DNA of 64,000 nucleotides from Bog-532 sp963742865 (GCA_963742865.1 CAVUNW010000016.1:186001-250000); one strand, 5' to 3'. Positions 31,999 through 41,024 are shown, counted from the first letter of the stretch. Notes: generated by a model from the sequence alone, not told the origin. A program made the numbers and translations.

Positions 31999-32736
31999 AT
32001 GCATTGGCCGCGTGTGATCCGTTCCGTTGGTGTCGTCGTGCCAGCTCACGACGAGGAAGAACTGCTGCCCGATTGCCTGGCCGCGCTGCACGCCACGGCC
32101 GCGCAGGCGGGCGCGCAGCGGCCCGGGCTGCGGGTGCGGATCGTGGTCGCGGCCGACGCCTGCTCCGACGGCACGGCCGCGCTGGCCCGGGACGCGGGCG
32201 TGACGGTGGTCGTGCTCGGCGCGCGGAACGTGGGACGGGCGCGGGCGGCCGGCCTGCGGCAGATCCTGCGGCACGTACCGCGGAACGAGCTGGCCACGGG
32301 CGTATGGCTGGCGACGACCGACGCGGACTCGCGGGTCCCGCCGGACTGGCTGGCACGGCAGTTGCGGTACGCCGCCGCCGGCTGGGAGGCGGTGGCCGGG
32401 ACGGTGTCGGTGACCGACTGGACCGGCCACTCGCCGGGGACGGCGGCCGAATTCGCTCGCCAGTACGGGGTGTGGCAGGGCCCGCACCCGCACGTCCACG
32501 GGGCCAACCTCGGTTTCACCGCGCCGGCCTACCTGGATGTGGGCGGCTTCCGGCCGCTGCGCACCGGCGAGGACCGCGCGCTGGTGGCCGCGATGCAGGC
32601 GCAGGGCCGGCGGGTGCTGCGCGCGTCGTCCCTGCCGGTCGTCACGTCGGCCCGGCGCCGGTACCGGGCCCCGTCCGGCTTCGGGTACGACCTCACTACC
32701 CTGGGCGGGACGGGTTCGCTGCTGGGCGCCCAGTAG
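31999..32736 (+). CDS. Family 2 glycosyltransferase
   Basis: The 245-aa GT-A protein begins with SVGVVVPAHDEEELLPDCLA. The DxD metal motif lies in WLATTDADSRVPPDWL, and an acceptor-side region HVHGANLGFTAPAYLDVGGF then FRPLRTGEDRALV follows. No transmembrane helix is evident, unlike NodC-type synthases. It is the last gene of the coupled set 29402-32736, 13 bp after the methyltransferase. The donor sugar cannot be predicted. ATG 31999 or GTG 32014 may be the start. Confidence 0.88.
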   Translation: MHWPRVIRSVGVVVPAHDEEELLPDCLAALHATAAQAGAQRPGLRVRIVVAADACSDGTAALARDAGVTVVVLGARNVGRARAAGLRQILRHVPRNELATGVWLATTDADSRVPPDWLARQLRYAAAGWEAVAGTVSVTDWTGHSPGTAAEFARQYGVWQGPHPHVHGANLGFTAPAYLDVGGFRPLRTGEDRALVAAMQAQGRRVLRASSLPVVTSARRRYRAPSGFGYDLTTLGGTGSLLGAQ

Positions 32737-32745
32737 GAGAACGCG

Positions 32746-33675
32746 GTGGAGGGGGTGGCGGCGGTGTTCGAGAAGTTCGCGCTGGAGTACGTCGAGGTAG
32801 GCCCGGTGCGGCTGCGAGTCCGGCACGGCGGGTCCGGGTATCCCGTCCTGCTGCTGCACGGTCACCCGCGCACGCATGCCACCTGGCACCGGGTCGCCCC
32901 GCTGCTGGCGGAGGGCTTCAGCGTCGTGTGCCCCGACCTGCGCGGCTACGGCCGGTCCTCAAAGCCGCCGGTCACCGAGGATCACAGCAGCTACAGCAAG
33001 CGCGCCATGGCCGGGGACTGCCTGACCCTGATGCGCGAACTCGGCTACGACCGGTTCGCCGTGGTGGGCCACGACCGGGGCGCCTACGTCGCGTTCCGGC
33101 TCGCGATGGACCATCCCGACGCGGTCAGCCGCCTGCTCATCGCGGACGCCGTGCCCATCGGGGAGGCGCTGGCCCGCTGCGACGCCCGGTTCGCCCAGGC
33201 CTGGTGGCACTGGTTCTTCCTCGGCAACCCGGCCGCCGGGGCGCACCGCGTCATCAGCGCGGACCCGGACGCCTGGTACCACAGCCAGGACAAGCGCCCG
33301 CAGATGGGCGAGGAGAACTGGGCGGACTTCATGGCCGCGATCCACGATCCCGCCACCGTGCTGGCCATGTGCGAGGACTACCGCGCCGGGCTCGGGCCCG
33401 ACCGGGCCGCCGACGACGCCGACCGGGCGGCCGGGCGGCGGCTCCGCTGCCCCACCCGGGTCGTGTGGGCCACCCATGACGACATGGAGGACCTGTACGG
33501 GGACGTGCTCGCGGTCTGGCGGACCTGGGCGGACGAGGTGTCGGGCACGCCGATCGAGTCCGGCCACCACATCGCCGAGGAGGCACCCGCGCCGTTCGCC
33601 GCGCAGATCGCGGCCTTTGTGGCGGAATCCACGGGCACCGGCAGGGCAGCCGGCCAGCGTACGGTCGGATCATGA
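32746..33675 (+). CDS. Alpha/beta hydrolase, haloacetate-dehalogenase-like
   Basis: The 309-aa product has the alpha/beta-hydrolase layout: oxyanion loop LLLHGHPRTHATWHRVAP, nucleophile elbow VVGHDRGAYVAF (Asp110, Arg111) and terminal SGHHIAEEAP. The pair His155-Trp156 in WWHWFFLGNP matches the halide-binding pair of fluoroacetate dehalogenases at the same numbering. The second carboxylate-binding arginine of those enzymes (position 114) is Tyr here. An Asp nucleophile points to a dehalogenase or epoxide hydrolase rather than an esterase. GTG 32746 follows AGGAG (32735-32739). The stop overlaps the pirin ATG. Confidence 0.83.
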   Translation: MEGVAAVFEKFALEYVEVGPVRLRVRHGGSGYPVLLLHGHPRTHATWHRVAPLLAEGFSVVCPDLRGYGRSSKPPVTEDHSSYSKRAMAGDCLTLMRELGYDRFAVVGHDRGAYVAFRLAMDHPDAVSRLLIADAVPIGEALARCDARFAQAWWHWFFLGNPAAGAHRVISADPDAWYHSQDKRPQMGEENWADFMAAIHDPATVLAMCEDYRAGLGPDRAADDADRAAGRRLRCPTRVVWATHDDMEDLYGDVLAVWRTWADEVSGTPIESGHHIAEEAPAPFAAQIAAFVAESTGTGRAAGQRTVGS

Positions 33676-34706
33676 GCAATCTGGATCCGTCCCCGGAACC
33701 GTTCACGCTGGCGGCCGGCGGCACCGTGGGCGTCGCCGGCGGCGCCGGCGGCCCGGCAGTGCACCACGCGGTCGACGTGCTCGAAGCGCGGAAGGCCGCG
33801 GTGGGAGACGGCACCGAGGTGCGCCGGCTGCTGCCGCAGCGGGCGCTGCGCACCATCGGCGCGTGGTGCTTCCTCGACCACTACGGCCCCGACGACGTGA
33901 GCGCCGGTCCCGGCATGCAGGTGCCCCCGCACCCGCACACCGGCCTGCAGACGGCGAGCTGGCTGTTCAGCGGGCTGGTGCTGCACCGCGACAGCCTGGG
34001 CAGCGAGCAGCTGATCCGCCCCGGCGAGCTCAACCTGATGACCTCCGGGCGCGGGATCGCCCATTCCGAGGAGTCCCCGGCGCAGCGGCCCGCCGGGCTA
34101 CACGGCGTGCAGCTGTGGATAGCGCTCCCGGCCAGCGCCCGGTTCACCGAGCCGGGCTTCGCGCACCACGCCGGCCTGCCCGTGCTGCGCGAGGGGGACG
34201 CGACCGTGACCGTGGTGGCCGGGGAGTACCGCGGCCAGCGGTCCCCCGCCACCGTGTACACCCCGCTGGTCGGGCTGGAGATCACCGTCCCGGCCGGGGC
34301 GGAGGCGGTGCTGGCGCTGCGGCCGGACTTCGAATACGGCGTGCTCGCGGTGGACGGCCCCGCGACGGCAGGTCTCGCGCTGGAGGGCCCCGCACTGGAG
34401 AGCCCGGCGGCGGACCCCGCGCTGAGCGTGCACATCGAGCCCGGGCGGATGGCGCACCTGCCCACCGGGGGCTCTTCGGTCCGGCTGGCGCCGTCCGGGC
34501 CCGACGGCGGGCGGTTCTTCGTGGTCGGCGGGGAGCCGTTCACCGAGCGCCTGGTGATGTGGTGGAACTTCGTGGCCCGGACCGGCGAGGAGATCGCCCA
34601 GTTCCGCGCCGACTGGGCCGCCGGGCGGTTCGGCGAGGTGCCCGGTTACCCGGGTGAGCCGCTGGCCGCGCCACCGCTGCCCGGTATTCCGCTGCGCCCG
34701 AGGTAA
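33672..34706 (+). CDS. Pirin family protein
   Basis: The 344-aa bicupin has metal-binding and signature motifs of pirins: IGAWCFLDHYGPDDVSAGPG, VPPHPHTGLQTASWLFSG (His pair), NLMTSGRGIAHSEESP, and C-terminal VVGGEPFTERLVMWWNFVAR. Pirins are iron-containing proteins with quercetinase or regulatory roles, and the substrate is unknown. It overlaps the hydrolase gene (ATGA at 33672), so the two are co-translated. Length and order of motifs are normal, with an Ala/Gly-rich N-terminal addition of about 30 residues. Confidence 0.93.
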   Translation: MSNLDPSPEPFTLAAGGTVGVAGGAGGPAVHHAVDVLEARKAAVGDGTEVRRLLPQRALRTIGAWCFLDHYGPDDVSAGPGMQVPPHPHTGLQTASWLFSGLVLHRDSLGSEQLIRPGELNLMTSGRGIAHSEESPAQRPAGLHGVQLWIALPASARFTEPGFAHHAGLPVLREGDATVTVVAGEYRGQRSPATVYTPLVGLEITVPAGAEAVLALRPDFEYGVLAVDGPATAGLALEGPALESPAADPALSVHIEPGRMAHLPTGGSSVRLAPSGPDGGRFFVVGGEPFTERLVMWWNFVARTGEEIAQFRADWAAGRFGEVPGYPGEPLAAPPLPGIPLRPR

Positions 34707-34717
34707 CTTCTGTTCCT

Positions 34718-35473
34718 ATGACCCCGTTGATCGGCATCACCACCTATAACGACACGGCCCAGTGGCGGGACTGGTCATCGCCGGCCGCGCTGATCCCGCG
34801 CACGTACGTGGACGCGGTGCGCCGCAGCGGCGGGCGGCCGGTGCTGCTGCCCCCCGGCGGCGACCCGGCGGAGGCGGCCGCCACCGTCGCCGACCTGGAC
34901 GGCGTGATCGTTTCCGGCGGCGGGGACGTGGACCCGGCCCGGTACGGTGCGGCCGCGCAGCCGGAAACCGGCGCCCCCAATCCCGAACGGGACGCCTGGG
35001 AGCTGGCCGTGCTGGACGCGGCGCTGGCCGCAGGGGTGCCGGTGCTGGCCGTCTGCCGGGGCATTCAGCTGCTCAACGTCACCCGCGGCGGGACGCTGCA
35101 CCAGCACCTCCCGCAGGTGGTCGGGCACGAGGGGCATTCCGGGCCGGACTGCGGCTTCGGCCGCCATCGGGTCCGGGTCGGTGACGCCGGGGTGCTCAGC
35201 CGGATCCTGGGCCCGGGCGGCCCGTGGCTGGACGTGCCGACCCACCATCACCAGGCCGTCGACCGGCTCGGCGAGGGGCTCGTGGCCACGGCGTGGGCGG
35301 CGGACGGGACCGTGGAGGCGGTGGAGTTCGCCGGGGAGGATAGCCCGGCGGGCTTCGCGATCGGCGTGCAGTGGCATCCGGAGGAGGGCAGCGACCCGCG
35401 CCTGTTCGACGCGCTGGCCGCGGCCGGCCGGTCCCGGAGCAACTCCGGCGACCTTGACCTGGCCGCTTCGTGA
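34718..35473 (+). CDS. Class-I glutamine amidotransferase-like hydrolase (gamma-glutamyl-GABA hydrolase family)
   Basis: The 251-aa product starts with the family signature LIGITTYNDTAQWRDW. SGGGDVDPARYG, the nucleophile elbow VLAVCRGIQLLNV (Cys113) and the catalytic His-Glu in GVQWHPEEGSDP follow. This is the PuuD/peptidase C26 family, which cleaves gamma-glutamyl-GABA or related amides. No putrescine-pathway genes are adjacent, so the exact substrate is open. It lies 11 bp downstream of pirin on the same strand. About 25 bp after its stop lies the stub of an SDR gene. Confidence 0.92.
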   Translation: MTPLIGITTYNDTAQWRDWSSPAALIPRTYVDAVRRSGGRPVLLPPGGDPAEAAATVADLDGVIVSGGGDVDPARYGAAAQPETGAPNPERDAWELAVLDAALAAGVPVLAVCRGIQLLNVTRGGTLHQHLPQVVGHEGHSGPDCGFGRHRVRVGDAGVLSRILGPGGPWLDVPTHHHQAVDRLGEGLVATAWAADGTVEAVEFAGEDSPAGFAIGVQWHPEEGSDPRLFDALAAAGRSRSNSGDLDLAAS

Positions 35474-35498
35474 CAACCGGTCATTCTTGGTCCATTAA

Positions 35499-35603
35499 GC
35501 AGCTGGAACCGCCGCTGCATCCAGCGACAACGCCTCCTTCATCACGGCGTCGTCATTCCTGGTCGACGGGGGTATCTCCGGCGCATACGTCACCCCACTC
35601 TAG
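35499..35603 (+). pseudogene. C-terminal stub of a short-chain dehydrogenase (SDR)
   Basis: Reading 35499-35603 in frame gives a 34-residue peptide, AAGTAAASSDN then ASFITASSFLVDGGISGAYV and TPL, followed by TAG. DxASFITG.xFLVDGGxSGAYVTPL is the standard C-terminus of classical SDR oxidoreductases. An in-frame TAA at 35496-35498 and the amidotransferase gene just upstream leave no room for the rest of the protein. This is therefore a remnant left by deletion or rearrangement. Confidence 0.8.
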
Positions 35604-35632
35604 GGAGGGTCCCAGCGCCCCAGCGCCGCCCG

Positions 35633-36865
35633 TTAAGCGCAGCGAATGGTTCTGAGCCGGATCGTGACGTCCATCGCATTCAGCTGGGCCAGCACCTCGG
35701 CGCTGTAGGCCGAGCCGATGTCGGTGATGGCGTAGCCGATCTCGTCGCGGGTGCCGAGCAGCTGGCCCTCGACGTTGACGTGGTGGTCGGCCAGCACCCG
35801 GTTGATGGACGCCAGCACGCCGGGGACGTTCTGGTGAATGTGCACCAGGCGGTGGCTGCCGGGCGAGGTCGGCAGCGCGATCGCGGGCAGGTTGACGCTG
35901 AGCGAGGTCGCCCCGGCCGCCACGTAGTCGGTGAGCTTGCCCGCCACGAACTCGCCGATGTCCTGCTGCGCTTCCTCGGTGGAGCCGCCCACGTGCGGGG
36001 TGAGGATCACGTTCGGCAGGCCGCGCAGCACCGAGGTGAACTCCTCCCCGGCGACCTTGGGCTCCTCGGGGAACACGTCGATGGCGGCGCCGGCGATGTG
36101 CCCGCTCTCGATGTTCCGCCGCAGCGCCTCGTGGTCGACAACGAAGCCGCGGGACAGGTTCAGGAACAGGCTGCGCGGCTGCATCGCGGCGAACTCGGCC
36201 TCCCCGAACAGCCCGCTGTTGCCCGGACGGCCGTCCACGTGCAGGGTGACGGTCTCCACCGACTCGAGCAACTCGGTCAGTGTGCCGCAGCGGCGCGCGT
36301 TGCCCATCGCCAGCTTGTCGGCGATGTCGTAGAAGTACACCGACATGCCCAGGTTCTCGGCGAGCACGGACAGCTGGGCGCCGATGTTGCCGTAACCGAC
36401 GATGCCGAGGCGCCGGCCGCGCACCTCGTGGCTGCCGGACGCGGACTTGTCCCACTCCCCCCGGTGCAGCTTTTCGTTCTTCTCCGGGAGCCGGCGGGCC
36501 AGCGAGATGATCTCGGCGAGCACCAGCTCGACCACGCTGCGGGTGTTGGAGAACGGCGCGTTGAAGACCGCGACGCCGCGCCGCGCCGCGGCGGCCAGAT
36601 CGATCTGGTTGACGCCGATGCAGAACGCGCCCACCGCCACCAGGTCCGGCGCCGCCGCAAGGGTGCGCTCGGTGACGTGCGTCCGGGACCGGATGCCGAG
36701 CAGGCTGACCCCGGGCAGCGCCTCGATCAGCTCGTCCTCGCTCAGCGCGCCCTTGCGCGTTTCTACCTCGTAGCCCGCCTTGATCAGCCGGGCCGTGGCG
36801 TCCGGGTGGATGTTCTCCAGCAGCAGGGCGCGCATCGGCGGCTTGGTCGTGTCCAGCGTCACCAT
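35633..36865 (-). CDS. serA: D-3-phosphoglycerate dehydrogenase (E. coli-type SerA with ACT domain)
   Basis: SerA oxidises 3-phosphoglycerate to 3-phosphohydroxypyruvate, the first step of serine synthesis. The 410-aa length equals E. coli SerA. The NAD site is RRLGIVGYGNIGAQLSVLAE. The catalytic region has NLSRGFVVDHEAL, PEEPKVAGEEF and LTPHVGGSTEEAQ. The C-terminal ACT domain includes HIHQNVPGVLASINRVLADH and gives serine feedback inhibition in homologues. ATG 36865 has GAGGGG about 7 nt upstream. The convergent SDR stub ends 30 bp away. Confidence 0.96.
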   Translation of the reverse strand: MVTLDTTKPPMRALLLENIHPDATARLIKAGYEVETRKGALSEDELIEALPGVSLLGIRSRTHVTERTLAAAPDLVAVGAFCIGVNQIDLAAAARRGVAVFNAPFSNTRSVVELVLAEIISLARRLPEKNEKLHRGEWDKSASGSHEVRGRRLGIVGYGNIGAQLSVLAENLGMSVYFYDIADKLAMGNARRCGTLTELLESVETVTLHVDGRPGNSGLFGEAEFAAMQPRSLFLNLSRGFVVDHEALRRNIESGHIAGAAIDVFPEEPKVAGEEFTSVLRGLPNVILTPHVGGSTEEAQQDIGEFVAGKLTDYVAAGATSLSVNLPAIALPTSPGSHRLVHIHQNVPGVLASINRVLADHHVNVEGQLLGTRDEIGYAITDIGSAYSAEVLAQLNAMDVTIRLRTIRCA

Positions 36866-37014
36866 CTCATCCCCTCGGGGCCATGCGGATCTCACCGGGC
36901 GATCGCCCCGGGTGGTCATGGCCGCCTGACATCTAGCGTAACGGCCGAACGAGACCGCCTCAGGCGCCCGGCTGGGCAGCGCTCAGCTCCTGATGCGCTC
37001 AGCTCCCCGGCCGC

Positions 37015-40000
37015 TCAGCTTCGGGTGACCCCGGCGGCCGGCGCGGCGGGGGGAACGGCGGAGGGACCGGCGGGGGGCTCCCCCGCGGGCACAGTCGCCG
37101 GCTCAGTGACTGCGGTGAGCCGGCTCAGCCGGGCCCGGGCCTGTTCGGCGTCCTGATGCGGGATGCTCTCCAGGATGGCCAGCGCCTGCTCCCAGCTGGT
37201 GCGGGCCGCGGCCAGGTCGCCGGCGCTGCGCTGCGCGTCCCCCAGGCCGATGTGCGACCCGGCCTCATGGTACCGGTCACCGATCTCGTGGAAGGCCTCC
37301 ACCGCCTGGGAGTAGCACTCGGCGGCCTGGGCGAAGTCGCTCATCCGGCTATGCGTGTAACCGAGGCTGTCCCAGGTGTCCGCCTCGCCGGCGCGATGGC
37401 CGATCTCGCGCTGGAACTTCAGCGAGCGCTGGCAGTAGGCCAGCGCCTCCTCGTACTGGCCGAGGTGGGCGTAGAGCCAGCCGACGCTGTTCTCGATGCT
37501 GGCCACGGTCTGGGCGGGGCCGATCTCCCGGACCACGCGCAGCGCCTCCCGCGCGTGCACGAGCGACTGGGCGTACCGCCCCTGCTGCTCGAACAGGTGG
37601 CCGAAGCCCTGGTGCACGGTGGCCTCGTTGGCCCGGTCGCCGAGCTGGCCGAAGATGTCGAGCGCCTTGGACAGGTGCGGCTCGGCGTCGGTGAAGTCGC
37701 CGATGTTGACCAGGCCGCGGCCCAGCTCGTAGTGCGCGTGCCCCAGGCCAACCGGCTCGCCCAGGCGCTGGGCGGCGTTCAGGGACAGGCGCTGGATGCC
37801 GATGCACTCGTGGAACCGGCCGCGGCGGTAGAGGAAGGGGGCCAGCGTCCAGACGAGCTGCCACACCTGCTCGTCGTCGCCGGCGGAGATGGCGTTCGCG
37901 AGCAGGTTGAACAGGACCGGGTTCTCGGCGTCGAACCAGGCGAGGGCCTGGGTCCGGCCGGAGAACTCCTCCGGCACCGTCCCCGGCTCGGGCGGCGGCA
38001 GGTCAATGGGCTTGCGCACCCGGTTGACCTGGAGTGCCCCGGCGTGTGCGGTGTGCAGATAGTGGGCCAGGCCGCGGCGCGCGGTGGCGGCCCGGTCCAC
38101 CTCGCGGTCCACGGTTTCGGCCTGCTGGAAGGCATAAGCGCGGAGCAGGTCGTGGAAGGCGAACCGGCCCGGCTGATGCTCGGCCACCACGTGGGTCCGA
38201 GTCAGCTCGCGCAGCGCGGCCATCGCCTCAGGGCGGGAGACGCCGGCCAGGCTGGCCGCGGCGGCGACCGACACGTCCGGGCCCGGATGCAGGCCGAGCA
38301 GCCGGAACATCCGGGCGGCGGGCTCGCTCAGCTGCTCATACGACCAGGACAAGACCGCGCGCACGTCGGTGGCGGTATCGCCGACCTCCAGCGCCTCCAG
38401 CCGGTTCCTGGTGTCCCGCAGCTCGGCGGCCAGCGCCGCCAGCGACAGCCCCGGCCGGGTCGCGGCGCGGCCCGCCGCCACCCCCAGCGCCAGCGGCAGC
38501 CGCGCGCACAGCTCGACCAGCTCGGCGGCGGCCTGCGGCTCGGCGGCCACGACCTCCGGGCCGAGCCGGCGCCCCAGCAGCTCGTGCGCCTCCTCCTCGG
38601 TCAGCACATCCAGACTCAGCGGCGTGGCCCCCTCGGCCGCGACCAGGCCGGTCAGCTGGGACCGGCTGGTCACCACGACCAGCGAACCGGGTGAGCCGGG
38701 CAGCAGCGGGCGAACCTGGTCACTGTCCCGCGCGTTGTCCAGGACGATCAGCACCCGCTTGCCGTCCAGCATGCTGCGGAACAGGGCGGCCCGGGCCTCC
38801 GGCAGGCGGGCATCCGCTGCGGCGGCACGGCCAGGGCGTCGAGGAAGTAGCGCAGCGCATCCTCGGGACTGGTCGCCGACCCGGACGGGTCGAATCCGCG
38901 CAGGTTGGCCCACAGCTGGCCGTCCGGGAAACGTTTGGCGACCTGCCGGGCGAACCGGATCGCGAGCGTCGTCTTGCCGACCCCCGCCGTGCCGGTGATC
39001 GCGATGATCTGGACGGCGCCCGGCGACAGCTCGCCTGTGCCGGCGCCTGCGGCCGGGTCGGCCACCCGGAGCATCCGGTCCAGCTCGGCGTGCCGACCGG
39101 AGAAGCCGGGCGCCTCCAGCGGAAGCTGGGCGGGGGCGGGGTCGAGCGCCGCGGCCGCGGGCGTGCTGGCGGGCGCCGGCTCCGGGGCCCGGCCCGGGGC
39201 TTCGAGCTCTGGATCCAGGGCCAGGATCTGCTGGTGAATGCGGCTGAGCTCGAGCCCGGGATCGATGCCCAGCTCCTCGCCGAGCACCTGCCGCGCGTCG
39301 TGAAACGCCTGCAGCGCCTCGGCCTGGCGGCCGCACCGGTACAGCGCGATCATCAGCAGGCCACGCATCCGCTCGCGCAGTGGGTGCTCCGCGGCCAGCG
39401 CGGCGAGCTCGGGTACGGCCTGCTCGTGGCGGCCCAGGTCGAGCAGCACCTCGGCGCGTTCCTCGGCGGCGGCCGAGCGCAGCTCGGCGAGGCGGACCCG
39501 TTCGGCCGCGGCGAACGGCCCCGGAACCCCGGCGAACGCCGATCCGTGCCATTCGCCGAGCGCGGTGTCCAGGGCCGCGATCGCCCCGTTCAGGTCGCTG
39601 GAGGAGCGCAGACGTCGGCCCTGCTGCAGGCTCCGCTCGAAAACGACGGCGTCCACCTGGCCGGGGTCCAGGCGCAGCGCGTAGCCGCCGCCCGCCGAGG
39701 CCAGAACCTGGCTGGGCCCGCGCCGGGAACGGCCCGGCTCCAGCACCCGGCGCAGCCCGGCCACGTAGGTGTGCACGCCACCCTCGGCGCTGGCCGGGGC
39801 CTGCTGTCCCCACACGGCGTCGACGAGCTCATCACGGGAGACAACCCGGTTCGCGCGCATGGCCAGCATGCCCAGAACGGCCTGCTGCCGGGGCGGGCCG
39901 ATCGAGAGTTCCCGGCCGGACAGCCACGCCCGCACCGGCCCGAGCACGCCGACGCGCAGTGCCTCTAGATTGTAGGCCGCGGCTTCGTGGTCCGCGGCTT

Positions 40001-40073
40001 CGTGGTCCGCGGCTTCGTGGTCCGCAGGGTCGTGGGACTCAACGCTGTCGCCGTCCACGTCATCGATGGCCAT
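37015..40073 (-). pseudogene. AfsR/SARP-type regulator (BTAD, NB-ARC, TPR) split by a frameshift
   Basis: Two overlapping frames make up one protein of about 1018 residues. The N-terminal part (40073 to about 38820) has the winged-helix DNA-binding domain (RVGVLGPVRAWLSGRELSIG), the BTAD domain (ELAALAAEHPLRERMRGLLM) and the P-loop ITGTAGVGKTTLAIRFARQV. The C-terminal part (about 38820-37015) continues the NB-ARC domain (SMLDGKRVLIVLDNARDSDQ, CARLPLALGVAAGRAA) and then TPR repeats (AEADTWDSLGYTHSRMSDFA). The frame changes by one base near 38810-38825, after VPPQ. Such proteins regulate secondary metabolism or differentiation. Near the start a 15-bp repeat gives DHEAADHEAADHEAA. It may be a real mutation or an assembly indel. 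Confidence 0.85.
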
Positions 40074-40283
40074 CGCTGTCTCTCCCCGACGCAGCCTTTT
40101 TGGCCGGAGCTACAGCATATGTGTGATGCATCCAGAAAAAATCCATAACACATAGGGAGCCGTGCCCTATCTCTAGTAGAGGCGGGAAACAGTACGCGGC
40201 CGGCGATTCCGGGAAACTCGGGAACGTCGGCTCACGCTCGGTTCCTGCCCTCGACAGAAGCTGACCTTACTAAGGGAAAGATT
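40074..40283. promoter_or_regulatory. Divergent region upstream of the AfsR-type gene
   Basis: The stretch 40115-40165 is AT-rich (CATATGTGTGATGCATCC, AAAAAATCCATAACACATAGG) and is the probable promoter for the regulator. TGTGTGATG and CATAACACA give a loose inverted arrangement. AAGGGAAAG (40273-40281) precedes a possible GTG at 40284. Confidence 0.4.
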
Positions 40284-40598
40284 GTGACCGTCGTGACCGG
40301 CAGGGCGAGCGTGACTGATGGGGTATCCGGCAGCGCCGGGCGCCCGGTTGGCCTCGTTCGTTCCTGGCCCCGGGCTACGGCGGCTCACATGCGGCCGTCC
40401 GAAATGCGGTCGCTCGACGGTCTCGAGGAGGGGATCGACGAACGGCTGCTCCGTGAACTCGCCGAGCGGGTTCGCTGCGAGCGCCTGCGTCACAACCTCC
40501 AGCGGCCGGACGACCCCCAGACGGGTGGATGTTCCTCAGGGCCCGTCCCGGCGGGCGCCGCCATCGCTCCTCCCCCCCAGAGCGAATGTCGGCGCTAG
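40284..40598 (+). CDS. Possible small protein of unknown function
   Basis: This is a 104-residue open frame with AAGGGAAAG just upstream of GTG 40284. Only the middle looks protein-like: a helix SLDGLEEGIDERLLRELAER then VRCERLRHNLQRP. The ends are Pro/Ala/Gly-rich. A strong hairpin (40632-40681) lies 34 bp downstream and would serve as its terminator, which is the main support. An equally long frame exists on the opposite strand. Low confidence. Confidence 0.3.
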   Translation: MTVVTGRASVTDGVSGSAGRPVGLVRSWPRATAAHMRPSEMRSLDGLEEGIDERLLRELAERVRCERLRHNLQRPDDPQTGGCSSGPVPAGAAIAPPPQSECRR

Positions 40599-40631
40599 GC
40601 CGGGCGACCCGCTAAAGGATCGTCCACCGCT

Positions 40632-40681
40632 CTCCGGGGGGAGTGAACGCCATCCCCCCCAGCGTTCACTCCCCCCCGGAG
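40632..40681. terminator. Strong hairpin, bidirectional terminator candidate
   Basis: CTCCGGGGGGAGTGAACGC (40632-40650) is the reverse complement of 40662-40681 apart from one extra G. This gives a stem of about 19 bp with an 11-nt loop. No T-run follows. It lies between the possible gene at 40284-40598 and the convergent DsbA-like gene. Further CTCTCCGG/CCGGAGAG words occur just downstream (40690-40730). Confidence 0.6.
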
Positions 40682-40865
40682 AAGTAACGCCCCCCGGAGA
40701 GGCTTCGGTCCCGTGGCCGCTCTCCGGAAGGCGGGGCACGGGCAGCCCCGATGAGGCAGGGCCGGCTCAGTCCGCCATCCGTCCGGCACTGGCCGGCCCT
40801 CCGCCATTTTCCCGGGTGCCGCCCGTCCCCGGCGCCTGCCCTCCCCCGACCCGCCCGTTGTCAAC

Positions 40866-40925
40866 GTGCTCGAAGATGCCATCGAGCACGTTATATATAG
40901 CGTGCTCAATGGCACCATCGTGCAC
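40866..40925. repeat. 60-bp near-perfect palindrome centred on TATATA
   Basis: The sequence from GTGCTCGAAGATGCCATCGA (40866) to its mirrored arm ending GTGCAC (40925) reads almost the same on both strands. About 25 of 30 base pairs are matched, with the centre between 40895 and 40896. Within it lie overlapping smaller perfect inverted repeats: 11 bp at 40863-40873/40882-40892 and 7 bp at 40885-40891/40901-40907. Both strands encode similar short peptides (GxIEHxIYxVL), a consequence of the palindrome. No gene is assigned to 40682-41024. Confidence 0.8.
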
Positions 40926-41024
40926 GGGCTGAAGGCGCTGGGCGTGCTGTTCGCGGTGCCGCCCCGCGTCCACCTGCTGTCCGGGATCCCGAGCGTGATC
41001 GTCGGCATGGCGTCGGCCTTGGGA

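Noticed and set aside
31982..32017. A gene starting at GTG 31982 that overlaps the methyltransferase stop
   Set aside because: That frame ends after 12 codons. The glycosyltransferase is in a different frame starting at 31999 or 32014.
40595..41008. Minus-strand protein of 137 residues over the palindrome region
   Set aside because: It consists of Gly/Pro-rich low complexity and palindromic sequence, with no ribosome site or motif.
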